Shown here in pieces: positions 6,444 through 12,697 of a DNA stretch of 12,697 bases (position 1 is the first letter of the stretch; each line of letters begins with the position of its first letter). This DNA is from an uncultured Rhodanobacteraceae bacterium (lineage in GTDB: Bacteria; Pseudomonadota; Gammaproteobacteria; Xanthomonadales; SZUA-5). The notes under the pieces are model-generated. The model did not search any database, was not told where the DNA came from, and worked only from the letters and a program-made list of their open reading frames with translations. The position numbers and the translations under genes are program-made. Location: contig CALEZI010000169.1 in NCBI GenBank assembly GCA_937928755.1, positions 1-12,697 on the forward strand, in the 5' to 3' direction.

Positions 6444-7305
6444 AGTCCGCCGCAGCGCCCAACTGTTCGATCGGCGTCTTCGCGTTCTCGTGGACCACGC
6501 GCAGCTCGCGTTGCGGGAACGGCACATCGATGCCGGCAGCCGACAACGCTTCCTTCAGCTTGCGCAGCAGCGTCGCGCGCGCCTCCAGGTAGTCGTTGGT
6601 TGCCACCCACGGCCGGATGGCAAGGTCGACGCTGCTTTCGGCGAGCTTGTCGACCAGCAATTGCGGCGCCGGGTCCTTGAGCACACGCGGTTCGGCGTCG
6701 AGCACGCCTCGGACGATGTCGAAAGCGCGCCCGACGTCGTCGCGATAAGCAATGCCGATGATCAGATCGATACGCCGCGTCGCGCGCGCGGTGTAGTTCA
6801 GGATCGGTTCGTTGGCGACGCGGTTGTTCGGCAGGATCAGTTCGCAGTTGTCCGGAGTCAGCAGCACGGTATGCATCAGACGCAGGCTTTCGACCTTGCC
6901 GGTCAGCCCGACGATGCTGACCAGGTCGCCGGCGCGGAACGGCTTCAGCAACAACAACATCACGCCTGCAGCAAGGTTCGACAACGAATCGCGCAGCGCC
7001 AGCGCAACCGCCAGTCCGGCGGCGCCGAGCGCCGCCAGCAGTGAAGTCATCGGTACGCCCGCCTGATCCAGCGCGCCGACGACGACCACCACCACCAATG
7101 CGCCGGAAGCGAGGTTGCGCAGAAAATCGCGCAACATCGGATCGACGTTCATGCGTGTCAGCACGCGCGTCAACACGCGCACGGCGACACGCGCCAGCCA
7201 CAGGCCGAGCAGCAAGACCAGCAGCGCGAGCGCCAGTCGCAACGCCCAGCCGGCCGCGTAACTTGCCCACGGCAACTCGCCCAGGCGTTCGATCAGACTG
7301 TGCAT
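6442..7305 (-). CDS. mscS: Small-conductance mechanosensitive channel MscS
   Basis: A 287-residue inner-membrane channel, almost the same length as E. coli MscS (286). It shows three N-terminal membrane helices (about 17-40, 63-83 and 87-120). The third is the pore helix, with the Gly/Ala-rich packing pattern LLAALGAAGLAVALALRDSL followed by SNLAAGVMLLLLKPFRAGD. Then comes the family beta domain (VSIVGLTGKVESLRLMHTVL, ILPNNRVANEPILNYT) and an alpha/beta domain ending FPQRELRVV. MscS opens under membrane tension to release solutes in hypo-osmotic shock. AAGGG lies five bases before the ATG. It starts 19 bases after the DUF4124 gene on the same strand, so the two are probably cotranscribed. Confidence 0.95.
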   Translation of the reverse strand: MHSLIERLGELPWASYAAGWALRLALALLVLLLGLWLARVAVRVLTRVLTRMNVDPMLRDFLRNLASGALVVVVVVGALDQAGVPMTSLLAALGAAGLAVALALRDSLSNLAAGVMLLLLKPFRAGDLVSIVGLTGKVESLRLMHTVLLTPDNCELILPNNRVANEPILNYTARATRRIDLIIGIAYRDDVGRAFDIVRGVLDAEPRVLKDPAPQLLVDKLAESSVDLAIRPWVATNDYLEARATLLRKLKEALSAAGIDVPFPQRELRVVHENAKTPIEQLGAAAD

Positions 7306-7324
7306 GCTTTCCCTTGCGCCGGAT

Positions 7325-7897
7325 TCAGCTGCAGCGATGGTTGTAGATGGCGCGCAGGCGCTGGCCCTCGCGCGTCAATCGCGAGCTGTCGCCACTGGCG
7401 CGCGCCTTCTGCGCGTCGATGTGGGCGATCTGCGCCTGGTAGTACTGGCAACTGTCGGAGCGTGTCGCCGGTGCGCACTGATCCTGTGCCCAGGCTTTGC
7501 CGGGTGGCGCTGCCGGCGCACCCGGAAACGCGCCGGCGACGACCTTGACGTCGTCGATGTCGACCAACGTACGCCGCGGACGGGCGTCGCCGGTGTAGTA
7601 ATGGCTGCCATCCGGGCGTACGCATTTGAACGACGGTCGTGGCGCGCGGCCGGTGGGCGTGGGACGCGCCGGCGTGCTCGGCGTGCTTCCGGGGGCGCCT
7701 GGAGCCACCTTCGGCGCCGGCGTCTGACGCGCTTGAGCGGCTGTGGTTGGCGTCCGCAGTACGCCGATCTGCCGCCCCGGGCAGGGCGCATCCTGGTAAC
7801 TGGTCACGCCGCCAGCCTGGCGGCATTTGTAGATGGTGGCAGCCGCTACCGGGCTGGCCAGCACAAGCATCATCACCAGGATTAGCGTTCGCATCAT
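7325..7897 (-). CDS. Exported DUF4124-domain protein
   Basis: A 190-residue secreted protein. The signal peptide is MMRTLILVMMLVLASPVAAA, with cleavage near residue 19. A DUF4124 domain follows (TIYKCRQAGGVTSYQDAPCP, about 20-42), a small Cys-containing beta unit of unknown function common in gammaproteobacterial exported proteins. A Pro/Thr/Ala linker (about 50-88) leads to a second DUF4124-like half (FKCVRPDGSHYYTGDARP, about 90-106). The C-terminal part carries Cys pairs (QCAPATRSDSCQYYQ and a final NHRCS) and a charged helix. At least six Cys in the mature chain suggest periplasmic disulfides. The start is either of two adjacent ATGs; the ribosome-binding site is weak. It is first in a probable two-gene unit with mscS and divergent from the kinase. 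Confidence 0.85.
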   Translation of the reverse strand: MMRTLILVMMLVLASPVAAATIYKCRQAGGVTSYQDAPCPGRQIGVLRTPTTAAQARQTPAPKVAPGAPGSTPSTPARPTPTGRAPRPSFKCVRPDGSHYYTGDARPRRTLVDIDDVKVVAGAFPGAPAAPPGKAWAQDQCAPATRSDSCQYYQAQIAHIDAQKARASGDSSRLTREGQRLRAIYNHRCS

Positions 7898-8010
7898 GGT
7901 GAAAGTCTAGCCTGCATTGCTTCCATCCGTGTTCGACCGTCGCTGACCGGGCCTGTGTTTGCTGCCATCGCGTCGGCCCGGACGCGGTGCCGACGACTGG
8001 CATCAGCGCA

Positions 8011-8030
8011 TTTGCGCCCCATCGCGCAAA
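8011..8030. promoter_or_regulatory. Operator-like palindrome overlapping the kinase promoter
   Basis: TTTGCGC (8011-8017) and GCGCAAA (8024-8030) form a perfect 7-bp inverted repeat with a six-base centre. It covers the proposed -35 box and part of the spacer of the kinase promoter. A dimeric regulator bound here would compete with RNA polymerase. The regulator is unknown. The 219-base gap (7898-8116) between the divergent DUF4124 and kinase genes holds nothing else recognisable. Confidence 0.4.
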
Positions 8031-8041
8031 CATCCTGTAAT
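8012..8041 (+). promoter_or_regulatory. Candidate sigma-70 promoter for the kinase gene
   Basis: TTGCGC (8012-8017) and TGTAAT (8036-8041) are separated by 18 bases and resemble -35 and -10 boxes. They lie about 75 bases before the kinase start codon, in a locally AT-richer part of the divergent gap. Each box departs from consensus by two bases. Confidence 0.45.
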
Positions 8042-8116
8042 TTAGCCATGGACCCACCGGATCGGTGGCGAGTTCCCGGCAGCAACTGCAATCCGAGCGC
8101 GAAGAGCTGAACGCCG

Positions 8117-10210
8117 ATGTCCGCCGTCGACCCTGATCTGCCGAGCATTCCTGGTTATGCCGTCGAAGCGGCACTCGGCTCGGGCGGCATGGCCACGGTC
8201 TATCGTGGCCGGCAACTCGCCCTGGACCGGCCGGTGGCGATCAAGGTGCTGCGCGCTTTCGGGCGCGATGCCGAAGAACTCTTCCGACGCTTCGAGCAGG
8301 AGGCGAAACTGATCGCCGCCCTCGATCATCCGCACATCGTGGCGATCTACGAGGTCACCCGCACGACGACCGGCGATGCCTGTTACGTCATGCCGCTATT
8401 CGCCCACGGGGATCTCGACGCGCGCGCCAAGCCGATGGCAGAGTCTGAGATCAAGTCGATTCTGCGCGCGGTGCTCGACGCCCTCGGTTTCGCCCATGCC
8501 AAGGGCGTGGTGCATCGCGACGTCAAGCCGGCCAACGTGCTGTTCGATGCTCGCGGGAAGCCGCTGCTGGCCGATTTCGGCGTTGCCTTGAACATCGCGA
8601 CCGCAGAGCGCCTGACTTCGCACGGGCGCACCGTGGGCAGTTCACAGACGATGAGCCCGGAGCAGGCGCGCGGCGAGGCTGTCGACGGCCGCAGCGACCT
8701 CTACAGCGTCGGCTGTCTGGCCTACGAGTTGCTGCTCGGCTATCCACCGTTTGGCAACGACGAGTTCCTGGTAGTAGCGCTGCGCCACCAGCAGGACCCG
8801 GTGCCGCGTTTGCCGGCGCGGCTGGCGCACTGGCAGGCCTTCTTCGACCGCGCTTTGGCCAAACGCCCGGATGATCGTTACCCCAGCGCTGCCCAGATGG
8901 CCGCGGCGCTGGATCAGATCGGCGCCGTGGCGCCAGCGCCGCGTTTTCCAGCCTCGCGCCGCTGGCCCCTGGTTGCACTGGTGCCGGTGGCCCTGGCGAT
9001 GGTCCTGCTGGCGGGGTGGTGGCAAGACGACACGTCGCCTCCGCCGGCGACGACAGAGCACGGTCAGCAAGACGGCGGCGCACTCGATGCGGTGAGCGAG
9101 GCGATCACGCAGAGCCGATGGTTCGATGGCAACGCCAGCAGTGCCGACAGCTTGCTGGCGCCGCTGTTCGCCGCCGAGCCGGTCGATGCTGCGGCCATCG
9201 ACCTACGCGATCTGCTGCTCGATCGCGCCAGCGCCGATCTGCTTGCTGCAGACGACGCCAAGCTGCAGCTGAGCCTGCCGTTGTGGCAGCGCTTCGTGCT
9301 GTCCGCCGGAGCGGTCGACCTGCCGCCGGTCCGCAGCGTCAATGCGGCGCTGGAGGCACGCTGGCGACCGGCGCTGGAACGCGCGCGCCATCAGCGCGAT
9401 CGCGGCGAGGCCAGCGCCGAGTTGAAACTGGCCCTGGCCTTGCCCGGTCCGTCGAGCGAGTTTGCCGAGTTGATCGACCTCATCGCGCGCTTTCCGGCCA
9501 GCGGCGAACCGTTTCGCGATGGCGACGGGCCGGAACTCCTGTTGATCCCCGGCGGACGCCTGCCGGGGTTCAGTGCACCGTTCGCCGTGACCCGTTTCGA
9601 GATCACGCGCAGCGAATACGCAAAGTTTGCCGACGCCAGCGGTCGCCGCGCCGCGGTCTGTCGCGATGGTGGCAGCGCCCGCAGTTGGCTGGCTCCGGGA
9701 TTCGACCAGAGCGCCGCCGACCCGGTGGTCTGCGTCAGTCACGCCGATGTCGTCGCCTACGCCGCATGGCTGTCGCAACGCAGCGGTCGCCGCTATCGAT
9801 TACCCACCGTGAGCGAATGGATGGCGCTGAGCAATTCGGCGGGCGTCGATTCCTGCGGCAATCTGCGCGGCGAAAGCGACCAATGCCAGGACCGCTACCC
9901 GCAGACCAGCCCGGCCGGCCGATTCGCCGCTGCGCCGGACATGCCGGCCGACCTGATCGGCAATGTGCGCGAGTGGACAACGACCTGCAACTACGAGAAA
10001 GCCGGCGTCGCCAAGCGGGTGGGCACCTTTTTACTGAACGTGCCGCGGCGCAAGGAGAATGAAGTGGCGAACCCCAAGGACATCTGCGTCGGGCGCCACG
10101 TGGTCGGCAGCGGATGGCGCGACAGCCAGCCGCAGCGCACGGCAACGGTGGAGAGCGAAACCAGTGCCGCGGTCGATCGCGGCTTTCGCCTGGTCCGCGA
10201 GATTCGTTGA
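8117..10210 (+). CDS. Membrane Ser/Thr protein kinase with C-terminal FGE-sulfatase-type domain
   Basis: A 697-residue protein with a cytoplasmic Hanks-type kinase domain (about 13-270). It has a Gly-rich loop (LGSGGMATVY, 20-29), Lys43, Glu62, catalytic HRDVKPAN (133-140), DFG (153-155) and SPEQARG, so it should be active. The stretch before SPEQ (TVGSSQTM) departs from the usual GTPxYM. One membrane helix follows (about 282-300), then a linker with Pro and acidic residues and a helical region (about 320-470). A C-terminal FGE-sulfatase (SUMF1-type) domain (about 473-697) has LLLIPGG, FAVTRFEITRSEYAKFADASG, YRLPTVSEWMAL, IGNVREWTT and a final DRGFRLVREI. Six Cys cluster in this domain, consistent with a disulfide-bonded periplasmic sensor. 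The phosphorylation targets and ligand are unknown. The ribosome-binding site is weak. kynA follows 56 bases downstream. Confidence 0.92.
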   Translation: MSAVDPDLPSIPGYAVEAALGSGGMATVYRGRQLALDRPVAIKVLRAFGRDAEELFRRFEQEAKLIAALDHPHIVAIYEVTRTTTGDACYVMPLFAHGDLDARAKPMAESEIKSILRAVLDALGFAHAKGVVHRDVKPANVLFDARGKPLLADFGVALNIATAERLTSHGRTVGSSQTMSPEQARGEAVDGRSDLYSVGCLAYELLLGYPPFGNDEFLVVALRHQQDPVPRLPARLAHWQAFFDRALAKRPDDRYPSAAQMAAALDQIGAVAPAPRFPASRRWPLVALVPVALAMVLLAGWWQDDTSPPPATTEHGQQDGGALDAVSEAITQSRWFDGNASSADSLLAPLFAAEPVDAAAIDLRDLLLDRASADLLAADDAKLQLSLPLWQRFVLSAGAVDLPPVRSVNAALEARWRPALERARHQRDRGEASAELKLALALPGPSSEFAELIDLIARFPASGEPFRDGDGPELLLIPGGRLPGFSAPFAVTRFEITRSEYAKFADASGRRAAVCRDGGSARSWLAPGFDQSAADPVVCVSHADVVAYAAWLSQRSGRRYRLPTVSEWMALSNSAGVDSCGNLRGESDQCQDRYPQTSPAGRFAAAPDMPADLIGNVREWTTTCNYEKAGVAKRVGTFLLNVPRRKENEVANPKDICVGRHVVGSGWRDSQPQRTATVESETSAAVDRGFRLVREIR

Positions 10211-10266
10211 CGTCGCCGTCACGGTCGCACAGGCTTGGCGTACCCGAGCTTCCGACGCGTTGCCCC

Positions 10267-11121
10267 ATGACGACTCCTGAAAACCTGCGACCGCTGGAAT
10301 CCGAGATCACCGTAGATCTGGTCGATCGCGTGACTTACGACGGCTATCTGCGCCTCGACCTGCTGCTTGCGGCGCAACAGCCGCTGTCGGCGCCGGTTCA
10401 TCACGACGAAATGCTGTTCATCATCCAGCACCAGACCAGCGAACTGTGGATGAAACTGGTCATTCACGAGCTGGAAGCTGCAATCGCAAGATTGCGCGTC
10501 GATGACCTGGGCCCGTGCCTGAAGATCCTGGCACGCGTCAAGCACATCCAGAAGCAGTTGTTTGAACAATGGGCGGTACTGGAAACGCTGACGCCGTCCG
10601 AATACATCCAGTTTCGCCATGTGCTCGGCCCGGCCAGCGGCTTTCAGTCGATCCAGTACCGGATCATCGAATTCCTGCTTGGCAACAAGAATGCCGATAT
10701 GTTGCCGGTATTCGATTACGCGCCAGCGCAGCGTGAGCGACTGCGAGCGGTGCTCGAATCTCCCAGTCTTTACGACGAGTTCCTGCGTCACCTCGCGCGC
10801 GTTGGACACGAGATTCCAGCGCAGTGCCTCGAGCGCGACGTCGCGCTGCCGCACCGGCGCGAGCCCGGCCTTATTCCGGTGCTCAAGCGGATCTACGAAT
10901 GTCCGGACCAGTTCTGGGGTGAATATCACTTGTGCGAACAACTGGTGGACGTCGAAGAGAGCTTCCAGCTATGGCGATTTCGCCACATGAAGACCGTCGA
11001 ACGCGTCATTGGCTATAAGCGGGGAACCGGCGGCAGCTCGGGCGTGGCTTTCCTCAAACGTGCGCTCGAACTCACTTTTTTCCCCGAATTGCTGGAGGTA
11101 CGCAGCGTACTCGGGACCTGA
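10267..11121 (+). CDS. kynA: Tryptophan 2,3-dioxygenase
   Basis: A 284-residue cytoplasmic haem enzyme that converts L-tryptophan and O2 to N-formylkynurenine, the first step of the kynurenine pathway. The family core is evident: LFIIQHQTSELWMKL, EYIQFRHVLGPASGFQS, and HMKTVERVIGYKRGTGGSSGVAFL near the C-terminus. From the ATG at 10267, the residues known from the Xanthomonas campestris enzyme land at identical numbers: His55 (distal base), Tyr113 and Arg117 (substrate binding), His240 (haem ligand) and Thr254. This strongly supports both the identity and the start. An upstream extension to 10114 would overlap the kinase gene. There is no clear Shine-Dalgarno sequence. No other kynurenine-pathway gene lies in the window. 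The 56-base gap after the kinase suggests possible cotranscription, but no functional link is known. Confidence 0.97.
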   Translation: MTTPENLRPLESEITVDLVDRVTYDGYLRLDLLLAAQQPLSAPVHHDEMLFIIQHQTSELWMKLVIHELEAAIARLRVDDLGPCLKILARVKHIQKQLFEQWAVLETLTPSEYIQFRHVLGPASGFQSIQYRIIEFLLGNKNADMLPVFDYAPAQRERLRAVLESPSLYDEFLRHLARVGHEIPAQCLERDVALPHRREPGLIPVLKRIYECPDQFWGEYHLCEQLVDVEESFQLWRFRHMKTVERVIGYKRGTGGSSGVAFLKRALELTFFPELLEVRSVLGT

Positions 11122-11154
11122 AAGTGCGACTTCACCCACGATTTGCGTCACGGA

Positions 11155-11196
11155 TTGCAAAATGTCCTTTCCATTTTCTTCTTCACGTTGCAAAAT
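11155..11196. repeat. Direct repeat TTGCAAAAT upstream of the H-NS-family gene
   Basis: TTGCAAAAT occurs at 11155-11163 and again at 11188-11196, 33 bases apart (about three helical turns). A shorter relative, TGCAAAT, lies at 11215-11221. The second copy is in the spacer of the proposed promoter. The spacing puts the copies on the same DNA face, which suits cooperative binding of a regulator, possibly the H-NS-like product itself. Confidence 0.4.
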
Positions 11197-11211
11197 CCGG
11201 CCCGCTAATAC
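11182..11211 (+). promoter_or_regulatory. Candidate sigma-70 promoter of the H-NS-family gene
   Basis: TTCACG (11182-11187) and TAATAC (11206-11211) are separated by 18 bases. The -10 box is close to consensus and the -35 box is poor. They lie about 30 bases before the start codon, in the most AT-rich intergenic stretch of the window, giving a short leader. GAGGTGA (11231-11237), three bases before the ATG, matches seven bases of the complement of the 16S rRNA 3' end, so strong translation is expected. Confidence 0.5.
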
Positions 11212-11240
11212 CCCTGCAAATACTGATAGTGAGGTGAACC

Positions 11241-11570
11241 ATGGCAATTGACTTGAGTGGCTTGAGTGTTTCTGATCTGGAACAGTTGATCAGCGACGCC
11301 AAGGTGCGCATCGACGTCGTCAAGAAGGCGCAATACGCGGAACTGCGCAAGACGCTGGAAGCGCAGGCGCGCAGCGCTGGCTTCGATATTTACGAGCTGT
11401 TTGCTTCCGGACGCAATCGCGCCCCGGCCACCGGCGAAAAGAAGGCCGTCGCTCCGAAATATCGCGACCCGGCGGATGCCTCGCGGACCTGGACCGGTCG
11501 TGGCAAGCAGCCGCTTTGGGTTCGTGATGCATTGGCGGCCGGCAAGAGCCTCGAGCAGTTGGCGATCTGA
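11241..11570 (+). CDS. H-NS family nucleoid-associated DNA-binding protein
   Basis: A 109-residue DNA-binding protein of the short H-NS/HvrA type found in beta- and gammaproteobacteria. The N-terminal half (about 8-45) is a charged helical, coiled-coil oligomerisation region (LSVSDLEQLISDAKVRIDVV, then KAQYAELRKTLEAQARSAG). A flexible linker follows (about 55-70), then the conserved C-terminal DNA-binding motif KYRDPADASRTWTGRGKQPLWV (about 73-94) with the signature TWTGRGK and a terminal EQLAI. Such proteins coat AT-rich or foreign DNA and silence transcription. The strong Shine-Dalgarno sequence, plausible promoter and clean terminator suggest a well-expressed single-gene unit. It is probably a global regulator, not a partner of its neighbours. 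Confidence 0.95.
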   Translation: MAIDLSGLSVSDLEQLISDAKVRIDVVKKAQYAELRKTLEAQARSAGFDIYELFASGRNRAPATGEKKAVAPKYRDPADASRTWTGRGKQPLWVRDALAAGKSLEQLAI

Positions 11571-11593
11571 TCGTCGACCTTCTGGCTGCAGCG

Positions 11594-11619
11594 AAAAGGC
11601 CCGCGCATGCGGGCTTTTT
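11594..11619 (+). terminator. Intrinsic terminator of the H-NS-family gene
   Basis: GCCCGC (11599-11604), loop GCAT, and GCGGGC (11609-11614) are followed by TTTTT (11615-11619). AAAA at 11594-11597 precedes the stem and can extend it past one bulged base. It starts 23 bases after the stop codon. It is the only textbook terminator in the window. The rest of the gap to 11736 shows nothing recognisable. Confidence 0.88.
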
Positions 11620-11736
11620 CGTTTCCGGCCCCCGACCATGACCTAAGGCACCGTGTGACTTTCTGCCCATGGTGCGTGCGCCGGATCGGCGCAACCTGCG
11701 TCGCCTCTGACCGGCGCTTCGCCACAGGAATGCCCC

Positions 11737-12615
11737 GTGCTGCAAATTCGAGAACTCAGCAAGACCTATCCAAACGGCGTGCAGGCGCTGAAAAAGGTGA
11801 CTCTGGATATTCCCAAAGGCATGTTCGGGTTGCTTGGTCCGAATGGCGCAGGGAAATCCTCGCTGATGCGCACGCTGGCCACCTTGCAGGAGGCCGACAG
11901 CGGCAGCGTAACCTTTGAAGCCGTCGACGTGCTGCGGGACAAGGAGCAGGTGCGGCGCATGCTCGGATATCTGCCGCAGGATTTTGGCGTTTATCCCAAA
12001 GTCAGCGCCGAAGATCTGCTGGATCATTTTGCAGTGCTGAAAGGCTACCCTGATCGTCGGCAGCGCCGCGAGGTGGTCGAGGGCCTGCTGCGTCAGGTCA
12101 ATCTGTGGGAAATGCGCAAGCGCAAGCTGGGCACCTTTTCCGGGGGCATGCGCCAGCGCTTCGGAATTGCCCAGGCGCTGATCGGCAACCCGAAGCTGGT
12201 TATCGTGGACGAGCCAACCGCGGGACTGGATCCGGAGGAACGCAATCGTTTTCTCAATCTGCTGGCCGAAATCGGCGAGCAGGTGGTGGTGATCCTGTCC
12301 ACCCACATCGTCGAGGACGTCACCGATTTGTGTTCGCGCATGGCGATCATCGCCAAGGGCGAGGTATTGCTGACCGGCGAACCGCTCAAGGCCATCGACG
12401 CGCTGAAATCGCGGGTCTGGCGCAAGGTCGTCGCCAAGGACACGCTGGCGCGTTACCAGAGTGAGTTCAACGTGCTCTCCACGCGCCTGGTCGGCGGCCG
12501 CCCGGTGATTCACGTCTACAGCGAGGCGCAGCCGGAACCCGGTTTCGAGCTGATCGAGCCGGATCTGGAGGATGTGTATTTCCAGCGGTTGAGGGCGCAC
12601 GCGAGGGCGGCGTAG
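11737..12615 (+). CDS. ABC transporter ATP-binding protein
   Basis: A 292-residue cytoplasmic ATPase subunit of an ABC-2 type exporter. The nucleotide-binding domain has Walker A GPNGAGKSS (34-42), the Q-loop region LGYLPQDFGVYP, signature FSGGMRQR (134-141), Walker B LVIVDEPTAGLDP (154-166) and H-loop His190. A C-terminal extension (about 225-292) ends in EPDLEDVYFQRLRAHA, typical of drug- or polymer-export ATPases. The substrate is unknown. GTG at 11737 is chosen because AGGA (11726-11729) is seven bases upstream and the protein then begins LQIRELSKTYPNG, as family members do; the ATG at 11730 is out of frame. The permease partner is not within the window, and the stop is followed by a G-rich tract where a coupled permease start would usually be. 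Confidence 0.93.
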   Translation: MLQIRELSKTYPNGVQALKKVTLDIPKGMFGLLGPNGAGKSSLMRTLATLQEADSGSVTFEAVDVLRDKEQVRRMLGYLPQDFGVYPKVSAEDLLDHFAVLKGYPDRRQRREVVEGLLRQVNLWEMRKRKLGTFSGGMRQRFGIAQALIGNPKLVIVDEPTAGLDPEERNRFLNLLAEIGEQVVVILSTHIVEDVTDLCSRMAIIAKGEVLLTGEPLKAIDALKSRVWRKVVAKDTLARYQSEFNVLSTRLVGGRPVIHVYSEAQPEPGFELIEPDLEDVYFQRLRAHARAA

Positions 12616-12668
12616 AGCGGGAAAGGCTGGAAGGCTGGAAAGGCGGGGCTGGGGACTGGGGGCTGGGG
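12616..12668 (+). repeat. G-rich low-complexity tract with G-quadruplex motif
   Basis: Directly after the TAG stop of the ABC gene comes AGCGGGA (12616-12622), then GGAAAGGCT-like units. These are followed by four G runs (12645-12648, 12651-12654, 12658-12662, 12665-12668) separated by CT, ACT and CT. The four runs with two- and three-base loops are a textbook G-quadruplex motif on the coding strand, in the 3' end of the message. The opening resembles the polypurine element at 2269. The remaining 29 bases of the window show nothing certain. Confidence 0.7.
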
Positions 12669-12697
12669 CGCGCTTTTGAGACGGTATGGCATTCGAC

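Noticed and set aside
7293..8174. 293-residue minus-strand open frame over the DUF4124 gene
   Set aside because: Its frame overlaps the DUF4124 gene on the same strand, lacks a signal peptide or motifs, and runs through the divergent promoter region.
11320..12600. 426-residue minus-strand open frame
   Set aside because: Antisense to the ABC ATPase and H-NS-family genes, both of which are unmistakable. It crosses the intrinsic terminator and has no domain character.
12686..12697. Possible start (ATG GCA TTC GAC) of a following gene
   Set aside because: Only four codons are visible and no good ribosome-binding site precedes it, so it cannot be distinguished from chance.

Overview
The window is a GC-rich piece (above 60% by eye) of a bacterial chromosome with densely packed, ordinary-looking housekeeping and accessory genes. 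Several features point to a gammaproteobacterium of the Xanthomonadales/Lysobacterales: a tryptophan 2,3-dioxygenase whose catalytic residues fall at the same positions as in the Xanthomonas campestris enzyme, DUF2845 and DUF4124 exported proteins, a QmcA/NfeD pair, a TorF-family porin and a short H-NS-family protein. This placement is an inference from gene content. No RNA genes, CRISPR arrays, transposases or phage genes were seen.

Layout, left to right: a probable start codon of a minus-strand gene at the extreme left edge; a ThrE-like amino-acid exporter (-) divergent from an EamA/DMT permease (+); a 101-bp perfect hairpin element; a translationally coupled qmcA-nfeD operon (-); a TorF-like porin (+) followed by a UUCG-loop hairpin; a 2Fe-2S/FAD/NAD(P)H reductase (+); a DUF2845 exported protein (+) converging on a DUF4124-mscS operon (-); a membrane Ser/Thr kinase with a periplasmic FGE-sulfatase-type domain (+), closely followed by kynA; an H-NS-family gene with a clear promoter and terminator; and an ABC-transporter ATPase whose partner permease is not in the window.

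Many genes act at the envelope: two exporters, a porin, a mechanosensitive channel, a membrane-quality-control pair and a transmembrane sensor kinase. They form several independent units, not one pathway. No convincing new multi-gene system is visible.

The most unusual structure is intergenic. At least six low-complexity tracts lie in the gaps: a polypurine hairpin, GTTGGTTGTTGGTG-type, GTGGTGAGTGG-type and GGGGCTGGGGACT-type sequences. Four of them carry the heptamer AGCGGGA or its complement at a border, usually directly at a stop codon. Two convergent gene pairs are separated by long perfect hairpins built from this material. These look like a dispersed intergenic repeat family and are the best target for follow-up. 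The kinase-FGE protein is the most interesting single gene.
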